Notes: generated from the sequence alone by a model not told the origin. Numbered from the stretch's first letter, positions 1-9,920 are shown. The stretch is DNA of 64,000 nt from Beijerinckiaceae bacterium (GCA_019745195.1 JAIETL010000012.1:147771-211770); one strand, 5' to 3'. Translations and numbers: made by a program.

Positions 1-16
1 CGAAAGCGATAGTGAA

Positions 17-1075
17 ATGGAAAGCCTCTCTCCCGCCGTGTCGGTCGCGGGGGGAAGCGGGCGTGGCCGCGTCACGCTGCAGATCATTGCCGAGCATCTG
101 GCGGTCTCGACCGCGACGGTGTCGCTGGCGCTGCGCGGCTCGCCGCTGGTGGCGGAAGCGACGCGCGCCCGCGTCCAGCAGATCGCCCGCGAGATGGGCT
201 ACAGCTACAACCGCTCGGCCGCCTCTTTGCGCACCGACCGCACCAACATCCTCGGCGTCGGCTTCCACGACATCACCAACCCGTATTTCGCCGAGCTTCT
301 GGCGGCGATCGAGGAGACCGCCGCCGTGCATGGCCGCTCGATCCTGCTCGGCACCTATGCCGAGAATCTGGAGCGGCAGGACCGGGTGCTCAACACGCTG
401 AAAGAATACCGGCCCGACGGCATGATCATCTGCGCGGCGGGCGGCAGCGAGGCGCAGACCTTCCAGCATCTGATCGCGGCGGGCGTGCCGATCGTGCAGC
501 TCTCGCGCGAACTGCCGGGGCTCGATCTCGATTTCGTCGGCTCCGACGACAGGCATGGCACGCATCTCGCGATGGAGCATCTGATCTCGCTCGGCCACCG
601 TCGCATCGCCTTTCTCGGCGAGAGCCAGGCGATCTCGACCGGGCGCAACCGCTATTCCGGTTATCGCGAAAGCCTTGCGAAGCACGGACTTTCCCTCGAT
701 CCCGCCATCGTCCACTCGGCTTACGGCACGCGCGAGAACGGGCTGAAAGGCATCCAGGAGGTGCTGGACGCCGCCGATCCGCCGACAGCCGCCGTCTGCT
801 TCAACGATTTGACCGCGTTCGGGGCGATGCTCGGCCTGCGCCATCGCGGCCGGGAGGCCGGCGTCGATTTTTCGATCGTCGGCTGCGACGACGTGCAGGA
901 GGCGGCGCAGTGGTTTCCGGCGCTGACCACGATCAAGAACTTTCAGGAGGAGATGGGGCGCAAATCGGCCGAGTTCCTGATCCAGCGCATCGCCGATCCG
1001 AGCGCGCCGCCGCGCCGGTTGCTGCTGACGCCGGAGCTGGTCGTGCGCGGGACCACCGCGCCGCCGAAGGGGTGA
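17..1075 (+). CDS. LacI-family transcriptional regulator
   Basis: A 352-residue LacI/GalR-type DNA-binding regulator. The N-terminal helix-turn-helix lies at about residues 19-65, with the family hallmark STATVSLALRG followed by the hinge-like SYNRSAASLRT. The rest is a periplasmic-binding-protein-like effector domain (NILGVGFHDITNPYF, then GHRRIAFLG, then an AAVCFNDLTAFGAM segment typical of the family). Length matches the usual 330-350 residues. The gene is at the left edge, so its promoter cannot be judged. It is convergent with an operon for a sugar-type ABC importer and a hydroxyacid dehydrogenase. Control of that operon is a plausible inference only, because a GntR regulator on the far side of the operon is an equally good candidate. 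The effector is unknown. Confidence 0.93.
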   Translation: MESLSPAVSVAGGSGRGRVTLQIIAEHLAVSTATVSLALRGSPLVAEATRARVQQIAREMGYSYNRSAASLRTDRTNILGVGFHDITNPYFAELLAAIEETAAVHGRSILLGTYAENLERQDRVLNTLKEYRPDGMIICAAGGSEAQTFQHLIAAGVPIVQLSRELPGLDLDFVGSDDRHGTHLAMEHLISLGHRRIAFLGESQAISTGRNRYSGYRESLAKHGLSLDPAIVHSAYGTRENGLKGIQEVLDAADPPTAAVCFNDLTAFGAMLGLRHRGREAGVDFSIVGCDDVQEAAQWFPALTTIKNFQEEMGRKSAEFLIQRIADPSAPPRRLLLTPELVVRGTTAPPKG

Positions 1076-1100
1076 CCGGGAACGGTGCGTCAAACTCCAA

Positions 1101-1203
1101 CCCTCATCCTGAGGAGCCGCGTAGCGGCGTCTCGAAGGAGCCTCCAGAGCGCTCTGGAGCATCCTTCGAGACGCGGGCTGACGCCCGCCCCTCAGGATGA
1201 GGG
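1101..1203. repeat. Palindromic element family A, copy 1
   Basis: A roughly 100-bp imperfect inverted repeat that begins CCCTCATCCTGAGGAGC and ends with the mirror CTCAGGATGAGGG. An inner arm TCTCGAAGGA pairs with TCCTTCGAGA. It fills the gap between the convergent lacI-type gene and the dehydrogenase gene, where the hairpin could terminate both transcripts. The same element recurs four more times in the window. Confidence 0.9.
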
Positions 1204-1230
1204 CGGTAGGGGTCATGGAAAGACAACCCG

Positions 1231-2127
1231 TCACGGATCATTGGCCGGCTTGGCGTTGAGCGCCCGGTAGGCCCGCACGACCTGCGAATCGTCTCGCGCG
1301 CCATGACCGAGCCCTGACGTCGCCAGAAACATCTGGTGGGCGGCCGCCGCCAGCGGCAGCGCCGTCCTGGCGGCGCGGCCGGCGTCGAGCACGATGCCGA
1401 GGTCCTTGACGAAGATGTCGACCGCGCTGGTGACGGCTGGGTCCGCCTCGTGCATGCGCGGGCCGCGATCCCTCAGCATCCATGACGAGGCGGCCGAGTT
1501 CTCCATGATCCGGAACAGCACCCGCCCGTCGATGCCGGCCTTTTCCGCCAGCGAAAGCGCTTCGGCGGCAGCCGCGATATGGACGCCGCAGAGGAGCTGG
1601 TTGACGGTCTTCACCGTCGCGCCCTGACCGGGCTTTTCGCCGACATGAAAAACCTTGTCGCCCATGGCGTCGAGCACGGGTTTCGCCAGCGCGAACGCGT
1701 CCGCAGGCGCGCCGACCATGATCGAGAGCGTGGCGGCCTTCGCACCGACGACGCCGCCGGACACGGGCGAGTCTACGAAATGCCGGCCGCTCGCGGCGAC
1801 CTTGTCGGCGATTGCCTCGACCTCGCCGGGCGGGCAGGTCGCCATCAGCATCACGACCGCCCCTCGGTTCAGCGCATCGAGCGCGCCGGCCTCGAACAGC
1901 ACCGAGCGGGCCTGCGCGGCGTTGACGACCATCAGCACCAGCGCGTCGGCCCCGGTGCAGGCGGCGGCGGCGCTGTCTGCGCCATGGCCGCCGGCGGCGG
2001 CAAGCGCGTCGCGCGCGCTCTCCCGCATGTCGAAGCCGGTGACGCGGAACTGCCGCTTGACCAGGTTTTCGGCCATCGGCGCGCCCATGGCGCCGAGGCC
2101 GACGAAGGCGATGGATTTGGTTGGCAT
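1231..2127 (-). CDS. NAD(P)-dependent 3-hydroxyisobutyrate dehydrogenase-family oxidoreductase
   Basis: A 298-residue beta-hydroxyacid dehydrogenase. An N-terminal Rossmann motif GLGAMGAPMAENL binds the dinucleotide. The substrate signature DSPVSGGVVGAKAATL is near residue 118 and the catalytic lysine is in VKTVNQLL. The family oxidises 3-hydroxyisobutyrate, tartronate semialdehyde or glycerate, threonate and related hydroxyacids. The exact substrate cannot be read from sequence. It is the last gene of a leftward operon that starts with an ABC importer ATPase. A family B palindromic element separates it from the preceding permease gene. Its place at the end of a carbohydrate importer operon suggests it acts on the imported compound or a breakdown product (inference). 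Confidence 0.88.
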   Translation of the reverse strand: MPTKSIAFVGLGAMGAPMAENLVKRQFRVTGFDMRESARDALAAAGGHGADSAAAACTGADALVLMVVNAAQARSVLFEAGALDALNRGAVVMLMATCPPGEVEAIADKVAASGRHFVDSPVSGGVVGAKAATLSIMVGAPADAFALAKPVLDAMGDKVFHVGEKPGQGATVKTVNQLLCGVHIAAAAEALSLAEKAGIDGRVLFRIMENSAASSWMLRDRGPRMHEADPAVTSAVDIFVKDLGIVLDAGRAARTALPLAAAAHQMFLATSGLGHGARDDSQVVRAYRALNAKPANDP

Positions 2128-2151
2128 TCTCTATGGCTCTTTCAACACGGC

Positions 2152-2261
2152 CGTCATCCCGGACAAGCCGCGTAGCGGCGCAGCTCCGGGATCCATCGTA
2201 AGGCACGACGGCGCTCTATGATGGATCCCGGAGCTCCGCTTCGCTGCGTCCGGGATGACGG
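2152..2261. repeat. Palindromic element family B, copy 1
   Basis: A roughly 110-bp inverted repeat. It starts CGTCATCCCGGACAAGCC and ends with GTCCGGGATGACG. Inner arms CTCCGGGATCCATC and GATGGATCCCGGAG are mirrored. It lies within the leftward ABC operon, between the second permease gene and the dehydrogenase gene. Three other copies are in the window. Confidence 0.9.
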
Positions 2262-2298
2262 CGTGGGTGGGATGAATGGCAGGGCGGTAAGGACGCTA

Positions 2299-3219
2299 TC
2301 ACTCCTTCACCGCCCCGGTCATCGCCGAGACGTAGTGCTCGACGAAGAAGGCGTAGAGGATGACGAGCGGCAGCGAACCCGCCAGCGCGCCGGCCATCAG
2401 CGAGCCCCAGCGATAGATGTCGCCATCGACGAACTCGTTGACGATGGCGACCGGCACCGTCTTGTGCTGGGTCGAGGAGAGGAAGGTCAGCGCGTAGATG
2501 AATTCGTTCCAGCACAAGGTGAAGCAGAAGATGAAGGCCGAGATCAGCCCCGGGATCGCCAGCGGCAGGATGATCTTGGTCAGGATTTGCCAGCGGCTCG
2601 CCCCGTCGATCAGCGCGCATTCCTCGAGCTCGAAGGGGATGGTCTTGAAATAACCCATCAGCAGCCAGGTCGAGAACGGGATCAGGATGGTCGGATAGGT
2701 CAGGATCAGCGCCATCGGCGAATCGAACAGGCCATACTGGAACACGACCGTCGAGAGCGGGATGAACAGGATCGAGGGCGGTACCAGATAGGCCAGGAAG
2801 ATCAGCCCGCCGATATACTGCGCGCCCTTGTATTTCAGCCGCACGATGGCATACGCGGCGAGCACGCTGGAGATGATCGACAGCGTCGTGGCGGCGGTGG
2901 CGACGAACATCGTGTTCCAGAGCCAGCGCGGATACTGCGTCTCGAAGAGCAGCTTGTAGAAATGCTTGAAGGTCGGGTTCCAGGTCCAGAGCGGGTTGTA
3001 TTTGTTGAGGTCGAGAAGCTGCTCGTCGGGTTTGATCGCAGTCAGCGCCATCCAGTAGAACGGGAACAGCAGCACGAAGCAGATGATCCCGAGCGGCAGA
3101 TAGAGCGTCACGAGGCGGCGCGGCAGCGAGTCGAGATAGCTCATGCCCTCGCTGGCGTCGGATTTGCCGCCGGTTTTCCCACCGGGATCGACGATGCGGC
3201 CTGCGGTCTGGTCGGTCAT
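2299..3219 (-). CDS. Carbohydrate ABC transporter permease (MalG/UgpE type)
   Basis: A 306-residue inner-membrane permease of the MalG class. About six hydrophobic segments are visible, the first being LYLPLGIICFVLLFPFYW. The EAA loop that docks the ATPase is near residue 200 (ELEECALIDGASRWQIL, ending in ILPLAIPG). The start is 4 bp from the end of the upstream permease gene, so the two are translated as a unit. Together with the neighbouring permease, binding protein and ATPase it forms a complete CUT1-type importer. A hydrophilic N-terminal extension of about 35 residues precedes the first membrane segment. Confidence 0.93.
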   Translation of the reverse strand: MTDQTAGRIVDPGGKTGGKSDASEGMSYLDSLPRRLVTLYLPLGIICFVLLFPFYWMALTAIKPDEQLLDLNKYNPLWTWNPTFKHFYKLLFETQYPRWLWNTMFVATAATTLSIISSVLAAYAIVRLKYKGAQYIGGLIFLAYLVPPSILFIPLSTVVFQYGLFDSPMALILTYPTILIPFSTWLLMGYFKTIPFELEECALIDGASRWQILTKIILPLAIPGLISAFIFCFTLCWNEFIYALTFLSSTQHKTVPVAIVNEFVDGDIYRWGSLMAGALAGSLPLVILYAFFVEHYVSAMTGAVKE

Positions 3220-3223
3220 GGCC

Positions 3224-4168
3224 TCACCCCTGCTGCCAGGTGCGGCGCTGCAGGCCGAACCATGAGATCATGATCGCGGCGAAGAGGAAGGGGATCATCG
3301 CCGTCGAGATCGCCGCGCCCTCGCCGAGATTGCCGCCGAGAATGGCGCGCTGGTAGGAGAGCGTCGCCATGAGGTGGGTCGCGTTGACCGGCCCGCCGCG
3401 CGTCAGCACCCAGATCAACTGGAAATCGGTGAAGGTGAACAGAACCGAGAAGGTCATCACCACGGCGATGATCGGCGTCAGCAGCGGATAGGTGATGTAG
3501 CGGAAGCGCTGCCAGGAGTTGGCGCCGTCGATCGTCGCCGCCTCGTAGAGCGAGGGCGAGACGGTCTGCAGGCCGGCCAAGAGCGTGATCGCGATGAAGG
3601 GAATGCCGCGCCAGACATTGGCGAAGATCACCGACCAGCGCGCATTCCAGACATCGCCGAGGAAATTGATGTTGCCGTCGATGAGGCCGAGATTGCGCAG
3701 GCCCCAGGAGACGATCGAGAAATTGCTGTCGTAGATCCACCAGAACGCGATGGCCGAGAGCACGGTCGGCACGATGAAGGGGATGAGCACGAGCGCGCGG
3801 ATCATCGCCTTGAACGGCATGCGCTCGTTCAGCAGCAGCGCGAGATAGAGCCCGATGGCGAATTTCGCGACGCTGGCGACGGTCGTGTAGAACACCGTGT
3901 TGAAGACGACGAGCCAGAAGTTGCTGTCCTCCGACAGCCATTCATAGTTCTCCAGCCCGACGAAATTGCCGGTGCGGCCGATGCGCGCGTCGGTGAAGGA
4001 GAGCCAGACGCCGAGCACCAGCGGATAGGCCAGGAACAGAATCAGGAAGGCCATGGCCGGGACCATGAACCAGAAGCCGAGCCAGTTGCGGTTGACCTTC
4101 AGCCGGTCCCAGGCGGTGGTTTCACGCGGCGCGGCCTTGCGGCCGGGCGCGACGGCGATATCGGCCAT
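3224..4168 (-). CDS. Carbohydrate ABC transporter permease (MalF/UgpA type)
   Basis: A 314-residue permease with about six membrane helices and the conserved cytoplasmic EAA motif SLYEAATIDGANSWQRF near residue 213, followed by ITYPLLTP. It is the partner of the downstream MalG-type permease. The pair would make the heterodimeric channel of a sugar, polyol or glycerol-phosphate-like importer. It lies 62 bp after the binding-protein gene in the same leftward operon. The substrate is not determined by sequence. Confidence 0.93.
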   Translation of the reverse strand: MADIAVAPGRKAAPRETTAWDRLKVNRNWLGFWFMVPAMAFLILFLAYPLVLGVWLSFTDARIGRTGNFVGLENYEWLSEDSNFWLVVFNTVFYTTVASVAKFAIGLYLALLLNERMPFKAMIRALVLIPFIVPTVLSAIAFWWIYDSNFSIVSWGLRNLGLIDGNINFLGDVWNARWSVIFANVWRGIPFIAITLLAGLQTVSPSLYEAATIDGANSWQRFRYITYPLLTPIIAVVMTFSVLFTFTDFQLIWVLTRGGPVNATHLMATLSYQRAILGGNLGEGAAISTAMIPFLFAAIMISWFGLQRRTWQQG

Positions 4169-4230
4169 GATGCGGTCCTCGCGCGGAAAGATGCGGACGG
4201 CGCGAGGGTCGCGCCGTCCGCTGGTCAGCC

Positions 4231-5538
4231 TCAGCGATAGATGCGCGTGAGCTGGCGCTCGGCGACGCGCATGGCGCTCTTGGCGTCGTCGCGGCCGGTG
4301 CAGAAGGAGGCGAACATGTCGAGGATGACGAAGTCCGCGATCGCGGCCGCCGCCTTCTCGCCGACCGAGCCCTGGCCGCCCGCCGTCAGCGAGCGCTTGG
4401 CGACGTCGCGATAGACGGTGCGCTTGGGGTCGGCGGTCCAGACCGGGTTTGAGTCATAGGCGTTGAGGCAGTGGGTCAGGTAGCCGCGCGCCGATTCGAT
4501 CCAGGGGTTGAAGTTCTGCGCCTCGAGCATGAAGGCCATCAGCGCCTTGCACGCCATCGGGTACTTGGTGTGGTTCATCGCCAGCACCGGGTACATCAGG
4601 TGCAGTTCGGTCGGCTTGCCGACCGGGCCGACCGGCATGTAGGCGTGGTTCATGTCCTCGGCGATCTCCTTCTTCGTCGGGTCGTTATTGGCCGCGACGT
4701 AGATCGAGATGCCGTTATTCGTCCAGGAGATCTCGTTGGCGAGGAAGGCCTTGTTGTTGAACGAGTCGTTCCAGGCGACGGTGCCGGGCACCATCTGGTC
4801 GTAGAGCGCCTTGGCGTAGTTCAGAGCCTTCTCGGTCTCAGGGCTGTTGATCGTGACCTTGTCGTTCTTGTCGACATGGTTGCCGCCGAACGCCCAGAGG
4901 CACCAGTAGATCCAGCCATTGCCGTCGCCGGAGGCGTGGCCGAGCGCGAAGCCGCCGGGCGAGCCGTTGGCCTTGGTCGCCTTGGCGTATTCGAGGAACT
5001 CGTCGGTGGTCTTGGGGAACTCCTTGAAGCCCGCCTTCTGCATCACCGAGATGCGGTAGTTCATCAGATTGCCGGAATAACAGACCGGGATGCCGATCCA
5101 CTTGCCGCCGCTCTGGCTGTACTGCACGGCGCTGTCGACCCATCCGCCATATTTCTTACCGAGATAGTCGGCGACATCCGAGACGTCGACGCATTTCTGC
5201 GGGAAGAGATGCGGCAGCGAATAGAGGCCCCAGAACATGTCGGGGCCGGCGCCGGTGTTGGCCGCGACCGAGGCCTTGGGCTGCACGTCCTCATAGGATT
5301 CGCGGCTGATATTGACCTTGACGCCGGTGGCGGCGGTGAAGGCCTCGATCATCTTGACGAAGGCGTCGTCCTCGGACTGGACGAAGTATTTCCAGCGCAG
5401 CATCGAGAGCTGCGCCCCGGCTTCGGGCTTCCACGGCGCGGTCTGCGCCCAGGCCTTGGCGAAATCGAGCAGGCCCGTCCCGGCGCCGAGGCCGAGAGCC
5501 GCGCCGCCCTTGATCAGCGATCTGCGATCGAAGTTCAT
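4231..5538 (-). CDS. ABC transporter extracellular solute-binding protein (Tat-exported)
   Basis: A 435-residue family-1 extracellular solute-binding protein that captures the substrate of the adjacent importer in the periplasm. The N-terminus FDRRSLIKGGAALGLG is a twin-arginine signal, ending near FAKAWAQ, so export is probably in a folded state. The mature region has the usual ITAFTAATGVKV-like and GPDMFWG features of sugar-binding proteins. The start has a purine-rich stretch upstream (read leftward, GGGAGGATATCC before ATG). It lies between the ATPase gene, with a 177-bp gap, and the permease genes. The ligand is unknown. Confidence 0.92.
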   Translation of the reverse strand: MNFDRRSLIKGGAALGLGAGTGLLDFAKAWAQTAPWKPEAGAQLSMLRWKYFVQSEDDAFVKMIEAFTAATGVKVNISRESYEDVQPKASVAANTGAGPDMFWGLYSLPHLFPQKCVDVSDVADYLGKKYGGWVDSAVQYSQSGGKWIGIPVCYSGNLMNYRISVMQKAGFKEFPKTTDEFLEYAKATKANGSPGGFALGHASGDGNGWIYWCLWAFGGNHVDKNDKVTINSPETEKALNYAKALYDQMVPGTVAWNDSFNNKAFLANEISWTNNGISIYVAANNDPTKKEIAEDMNHAYMPVGPVGKPTELHLMYPVLAMNHTKYPMACKALMAFMLEAQNFNPWIESARGYLTHCLNAYDSNPVWTADPKRTVYRDVAKRSLTAGGQGSVGEKAAAAIADFVILDMFASFCTGRDDAKSAMRVAERQLTRIYR

Positions 5539-5715
5539 GGATATCCTCCCTGGATATGGTTGTGCCGGCTCTTTTTTGGCCGTTTGACCGGGTCATCCGG
5601 TTTTCCGCTTCAGCCCGGCCGCGCCCGCATTCGGGTTGCAGCCGGATTGCTGTCGTTCTGGTCGTTCTCCGATTGAATCTCCGCGATGGCGGGGCGATCG
5701 ACGCCCGGCCAATTC

Positions 5716-6771
<1,056 letters not shown>

Positions 6772-6943
6772 GGGAGCCTTCCTTTGGTCTTCGCTTCCTC
6801 GAGGATGCGGTGACGGCTCTCCGGGAGAACCCTCCGCATCGCGGCCTTACCGGTTTCTTGTGACCGATCGATGCAAGCCGGCGCAAGGCCAGGGCATCGC
6901 CTCAAGGCAAGGCTTGGCCTGTTGCGTCCGGTTTCATCTGCGA

Positions 6944-6956
6944 TAAAGTCATACCA
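6944..6956. promoter_or_regulatory. Candidate GntR/FCD operator 1
   Basis: The 13-bp site TAAAGTCATACCA, read on the other strand as TGGTATGACTTTA, fits most of the TNGTNNNACNA pattern typical of FadR-subfamily operators. It lies in the divergent region between the ABC operon and the GntR gene. A near-identical site is found just after the GntR gene. Binding is inferred, not shown. Confidence 0.5.
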
Positions 6957-7043
6957 TAGAGACTGGCGTGTCAAGCGCCGGCCGGCATGTTTCACGGGGC
7001 GTCGCCCGGTGGGCCTGCGCGATGGAGGAAGGAGCCCAAAAGG

Positions 7044-7805
7044 ATGCGGGTGCGCGATTTCTCGCGGCCGACGACGCTGAATCCCGACCGCCTGTTCGGT
7101 CAGGTGGCGCGCAAGCTCGCGGTCGCGATCATCTCAGGAACCTACCGCGCCGGCGAATTATTGCCGAACGAGGATGCGCTACGCTCGGAGATCTCGGTCT
7201 CGCGCACCGCCTATCGCGAGGCGGTCAAGGTGCTCACCGCCAAGGGGCTGGTCGAGTCGCGGCCCAAGAGCGGAACCAGGGTCGCGGTCCGCGAGCGCTG
7301 GAACCTGCTCGATCCCGATGTCCTCTCCTGGCATTTCCAGGCCGATCCCAACGAGAAATTCCTGCGCGATCTGTTCGAGTTGCGCCGTTTCGTCGAGCCG
7401 AGCGCGGCGAGGCTGGCCGCGATCAGGCGCACGCCGGCCGATCTGGCGCGCATCGAGGCGGCCTTTCGCGGCATGACCGCGACCGCGCCTTACGCGGAAG
7501 CGACGATCCGCGCGGATCTCGCTTTCCACGAGGCGATCTTCGCGGCAGCCCAGAACTCGGCCCTGCAATGCCTGTCGAGCGTGGTCACCGCCGCGATCCA
7601 GTGGACGCTGCTGCTGAAGGCCGCCGACGACCGCAACTACTTCGTCGAATCGCTGGTCGATCACGAGCGGGTGCTGGAGGCGATCATCCAGCGCGACGGC
7701 GATCTCGCGGCGTCGCGGATGACGGCGCTGGTCATCGACGCCCTGAACTCGACGCTGACCTTCATCGAGCCTGTCTCAGGCGCGCAAGCACACAAAATCG
7801 CATGA
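7044..7805 (+). CDS. GntR-family (FadR/FCD subfamily) transcriptional regulator
   Basis: A regulator of about 253 residues. The N-terminal winged helix covers about residues 15-80 (LFGQVARKLAVAIISGTY, then the recognition segment SEISVSRTAYREAVKVL). The C-terminal all-helical FCD effector domain has RADLAFHEAIFAAAQN and the DHERVLEAI helix, which carry typical metal-binding Asp and His positions. The start at 7044 is chosen because AAGGAG lies 9 bp upstream. An in-frame ATG at 6987 has no clear ribosome site. It is divergent from the ABC importer operon, and the next gene downstream is a hydroxyacid dehydrogenase. Members of this family usually bind organic-acid ligands, which would fit these neighbours (inference). 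Confidence 0.92.
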   Translation: MRVRDFSRPTTLNPDRLFGQVARKLAVAIISGTYRAGELLPNEDALRSEISVSRTAYREAVKVLTAKGLVESRPKSGTRVAVRERWNLLDPDVLSWHFQADPNEKFLRDLFELRRFVEPSAARLAAIRRTPADLARIEAAFRGMTATAPYAEATIRADLAFHEAIFAAAQNSALQCLSSVVTAAIQWTLLLKAADDRNYFVESLVDHERVLEAIIQRDGDLAASRMTALVIDALNSTLTFIEPVSGAQAHKIA

Positions 7806-7818
7806 TTAAGTCATACTA
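7806..7818. promoter_or_regulatory. Candidate GntR/FCD operator 2
   Basis: TTAAGTCATACTA immediately follows the stop codon of the GntR gene. Read on the other strand it is TAGTATGACTTAA, sharing GTATGACTT with the site at 6944-6956. Its place upstream of the hydroxyacid dehydrogenase suggests that this gene also belongs to the regulon. Confidence 0.45.
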
Positions 7819-8028
7819 CTTATGCGCGGATGCGCCCTTCTCCAGGACGATCCGATATGCAGAGATGAGGCCGGGCGCCGACCTGCCCTGGAGGTTGCAC
7901 CGCGTCTCGACCCCGTCACTTAATCGATTCAGATTTCCGGAATCAAGGTCCGGCCCGTTCCCTCGCGGACCGTCCGTCCGCGGTTCATCTCCCGGAAGAC
8001 CCAGCCCCAGACAATGGAAGCGCATGCC

Positions 8029-9003
8029 ATGACCCGGCCCAACGCCACTGAGATCATCATGACCGGCCCGCTGATGGCCTATGCCGCCGACCAGTTGAAG
8101 GCGCGCTTCACCGTCCACGAACTCTGGAAGGCCGACGACCGAGCCGCGATGCTGACTGAGGTCGGCGCGCGCGTGCGCGGCGTCGCCGGCGGCGGCAGCC
8201 ATGTCCGCATCGACGGGGCGCTGTTCGACGCGCTGCCGAAGCTTGAAATGGTCGCCAATTTCGGCGTCGGCTACGACAATGTCGACGCGGCGGAAGCCGG
8301 CCGGCGCGGCATCGTCGTCTCGAACACGCCAGACGTGCTCTCCGACGAGGTCGCCGATCTCGCCATCGGCCTGCTGATCTCGACGATCCGGCAATTGCCG
8401 CAGGTCGACCGCTATCTGCGCGAGGGCAAGTGGCTGAAGGCCGCCTATCCGCTGACGACCTCGCTGCGCAAGCGCTCGATCGGCATCGTGGGGCTGGGCC
8501 GCATCGGCAAGGCGGTGGCGCATCGTCTGGAGGCCTTCGGCGTGCCGATCGCCTATCACGGCCGCTCGCGCCAGGCGGACGTGGCCTATCGCTACTACCC
8601 CTCGCTGGTCGAGATGGCGACCGATGTCGACACGCTGGTCTCGGTCGCGCCCGGCGGCGCCTCGACCCATCACATGATCAATGCCGAAGTGCTCAAGGCG
8701 CTCGGGCCCAACGGCATCGTCGTCAATGTCGGGCGCGGCACCGTCATCGACGAGCAGGCGCTGATCAAGGCCCTGCAGGACAAGACCATTCTCTCGGCCG
8801 GCCTCGACGTGTTCGAGGACGAGCCGCGCGTGCCCGCTGAACTGATCGCGATCGAGCATGCCGTGCTTTTGCCCCATGTCGGCTCGGCCTCGGTCCATAC
8901 CCGCGAGCAGATGGGCCAGTTGCTGGTCGATAATCTGGCGTCGTGGTTCGATGGCAAGGGCCCGCTGACCCCTGTGCCGGAAACGCCATGGAACAAGGCT
9001 TGA
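8029..9003 (+). CDS. D-2-hydroxyacid dehydrogenase (glyoxylate/hydroxypyruvate reductase-like)
   Basis: An NAD(P)-dependent D-2-hydroxyacid dehydrogenase of about 324 residues. The Rossmann motif GIVGLGRIGKAV is central, followed by the family signatures NVGRGTVIDEQAL and GLDVFEDEP and the catalytic histidine in LPHVGSAS. The N-terminal NFGVGYDNVD is the usual substrate-domain motif. The start at 8029 has GGAAG 8 bp upstream; an alternative ATG is at 8014. The gene stands 220 bp after the GntR gene, with a candidate operator between them. It overlaps the next gene by 16 bp. Reduction of glyoxylate or hydroxypyruvate fits the family, but the substrate remains uncertain. Confidence 0.9.
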   Translation: MTRPNATEIIMTGPLMAYAADQLKARFTVHELWKADDRAAMLTEVGARVRGVAGGGSHVRIDGALFDALPKLEMVANFGVGYDNVDAAEAGRRGIVVSNTPDVLSDEVADLAIGLLISTIRQLPQVDRYLREGKWLKAAYPLTTSLRKRSIGIVGLGRIGKAVAHRLEAFGVPIAYHGRSRQADVAYRYYPSLVEMATDVDTLVSVAPGGASTHHMINAEVLKALGPNGIVVNVGRGTVIDEQALIKALQDKTILSAGLDVFEDEPRVPAELIAIEHAVLLPHVGSASVHTREQMGQLLVDNLASWFDGKGPLTPVPETPWNKA

Positions 9004-9788
9004 AAGCCATCGCAGTGCTCGCCGGCGCGCTCGTCGCGTCGGGAGCCGCCGCGCAGACCCAGCCGCCGCCGCGCGGGGCCGACAGGGCTCCCGCTGCGAT
9101 CGCGCCCCTGCTCGGGGCATGGGATGTCGAGAAGGTCGGCGCGTCGCGCAGGTGTACGATCACGCTCGGCGTCGAGGAGGCGGCGCATGGCCGGCAGTTG
9201 CGCTTTCCGGCGACGTGCCGGCGTGCCTTGCCGATCCTGAGCACGGTTGCGTCCTGGGCCATCACGGCCGAGGGCAAGCCGCGCCTCAACGATACGCAAG
9301 GCAAGCCCGTGCTCGTCTTTGGCGAGACCGGAGCCGGCGGCGGTTTCGATGGCAGGTCGGCTGATGGCGAGCGCTACCGGCTCGACCCCAAGGGTTATCC
9401 GCGCACCGCCGCCAGACCGCAGCCAAGCGCGTCGGAACTCGCGGCCACGGCCGCCCAGCGCCCGACCGCCGTCGATCCAGCCTCCGCGCCAGCGGCCGAA
9501 AGCCTGCCCGGCCGCTACAGCATGATGCGTCAGGCGGGTCGCGAGGCCTGCCGGATCGTGCTGAACGCCGGCCCGCCGGCCTCGACCGGACGGCTGCCGG
9601 CCGCCTTCGAGGGCAATTGCGGCGACACCGGCCTGACGATCTTCGACCCCGCCGGCTGGCGCTATGCGGCGGGCCGGCTCTCGCTGATCGCGCGCAAGGG
9701 CCACAGCGTCGAACTGGTCTTCGAGAACGGGCAATGGCGCAAGGATCCGGCCGTGGGCGCGCCGCTGATGTTGCGCAAGCTGCCCTGA
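8988..9788 (+). CDS. Secreted AprI/Inh-family protease-inhibitor-like protein with two domains
   Basis: A 266-residue exported protein. A signal peptide (AIAVLAGALVASGAAAQ) is followed by a Pro-rich linker. Two beta-barrel-like repeats follow. The first (about residues 35-105) has LLGAWDVEK, a Cys pair, ASWAI and GKPVLVFGE. The second (about residues 178-264) has LPGRYSMMR, a Cys pair, PAGWRYAAGRLSLI and VELVFENGQWRKDP. This is the pattern of the Inh/AprI inhibitors of serralysin-type metalloproteases, which normally have one domain of about 110 residues. A Pro/Ala-rich linker joins the repeats. No metalloprotease gene is nearby, so inhibition is unproven; alphaproteobacterial Inh-domain proteins often have unknown roles. 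Confidence 0.75.
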   Translation: MEQGLKAIAVLAGALVASGAAAQTQPPPRGADRAPAAIAPLLGAWDVEKVGASRRCTITLGVEEAAHGRQLRFPATCRRALPILSTVASWAITAEGKPRLNDTQGKPVLVFGETGAGGGFDGRSADGERYRLDPKGYPRTAARPQPSASELAATAAQRPTAVDPASAPAAESLPGRYSMMRQAGREACRIVLNAGPPASTGRLPAAFEGNCGDTGLTIFDPAGWRYAAGRLSLIARKGHSVELVFENGQWRKDPAVGAPLMLRKLP

Positions 9789-9809
9789 GCCATTGGTCCA
9801 ATCATCAAT

Positions 9810-9920
9810 CCTCATCCTGAGGAGCGCCCGGAGGGCGCGTCTCGAAGGATGCTTCAGGAGTTTCCAGAGCCATCTGGAGCATCCTTCGAGACGCCGCTTC
9901 GCGGCTCCTCAGGATGAGGG
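9810..9920. repeat. Palindromic element family A, copy 2
   Basis: An approximately 110-bp inverted repeat with ends CCTCATCCTGAGGAGC and CTCCTCAGGATGAGG and inner arms CTCGAAGGATGCT and AGCATCCTTCGAG. It fills the gap between the convergent Inh-like gene and hppD, where it may act as a two-way terminator. Confidence 0.9.
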
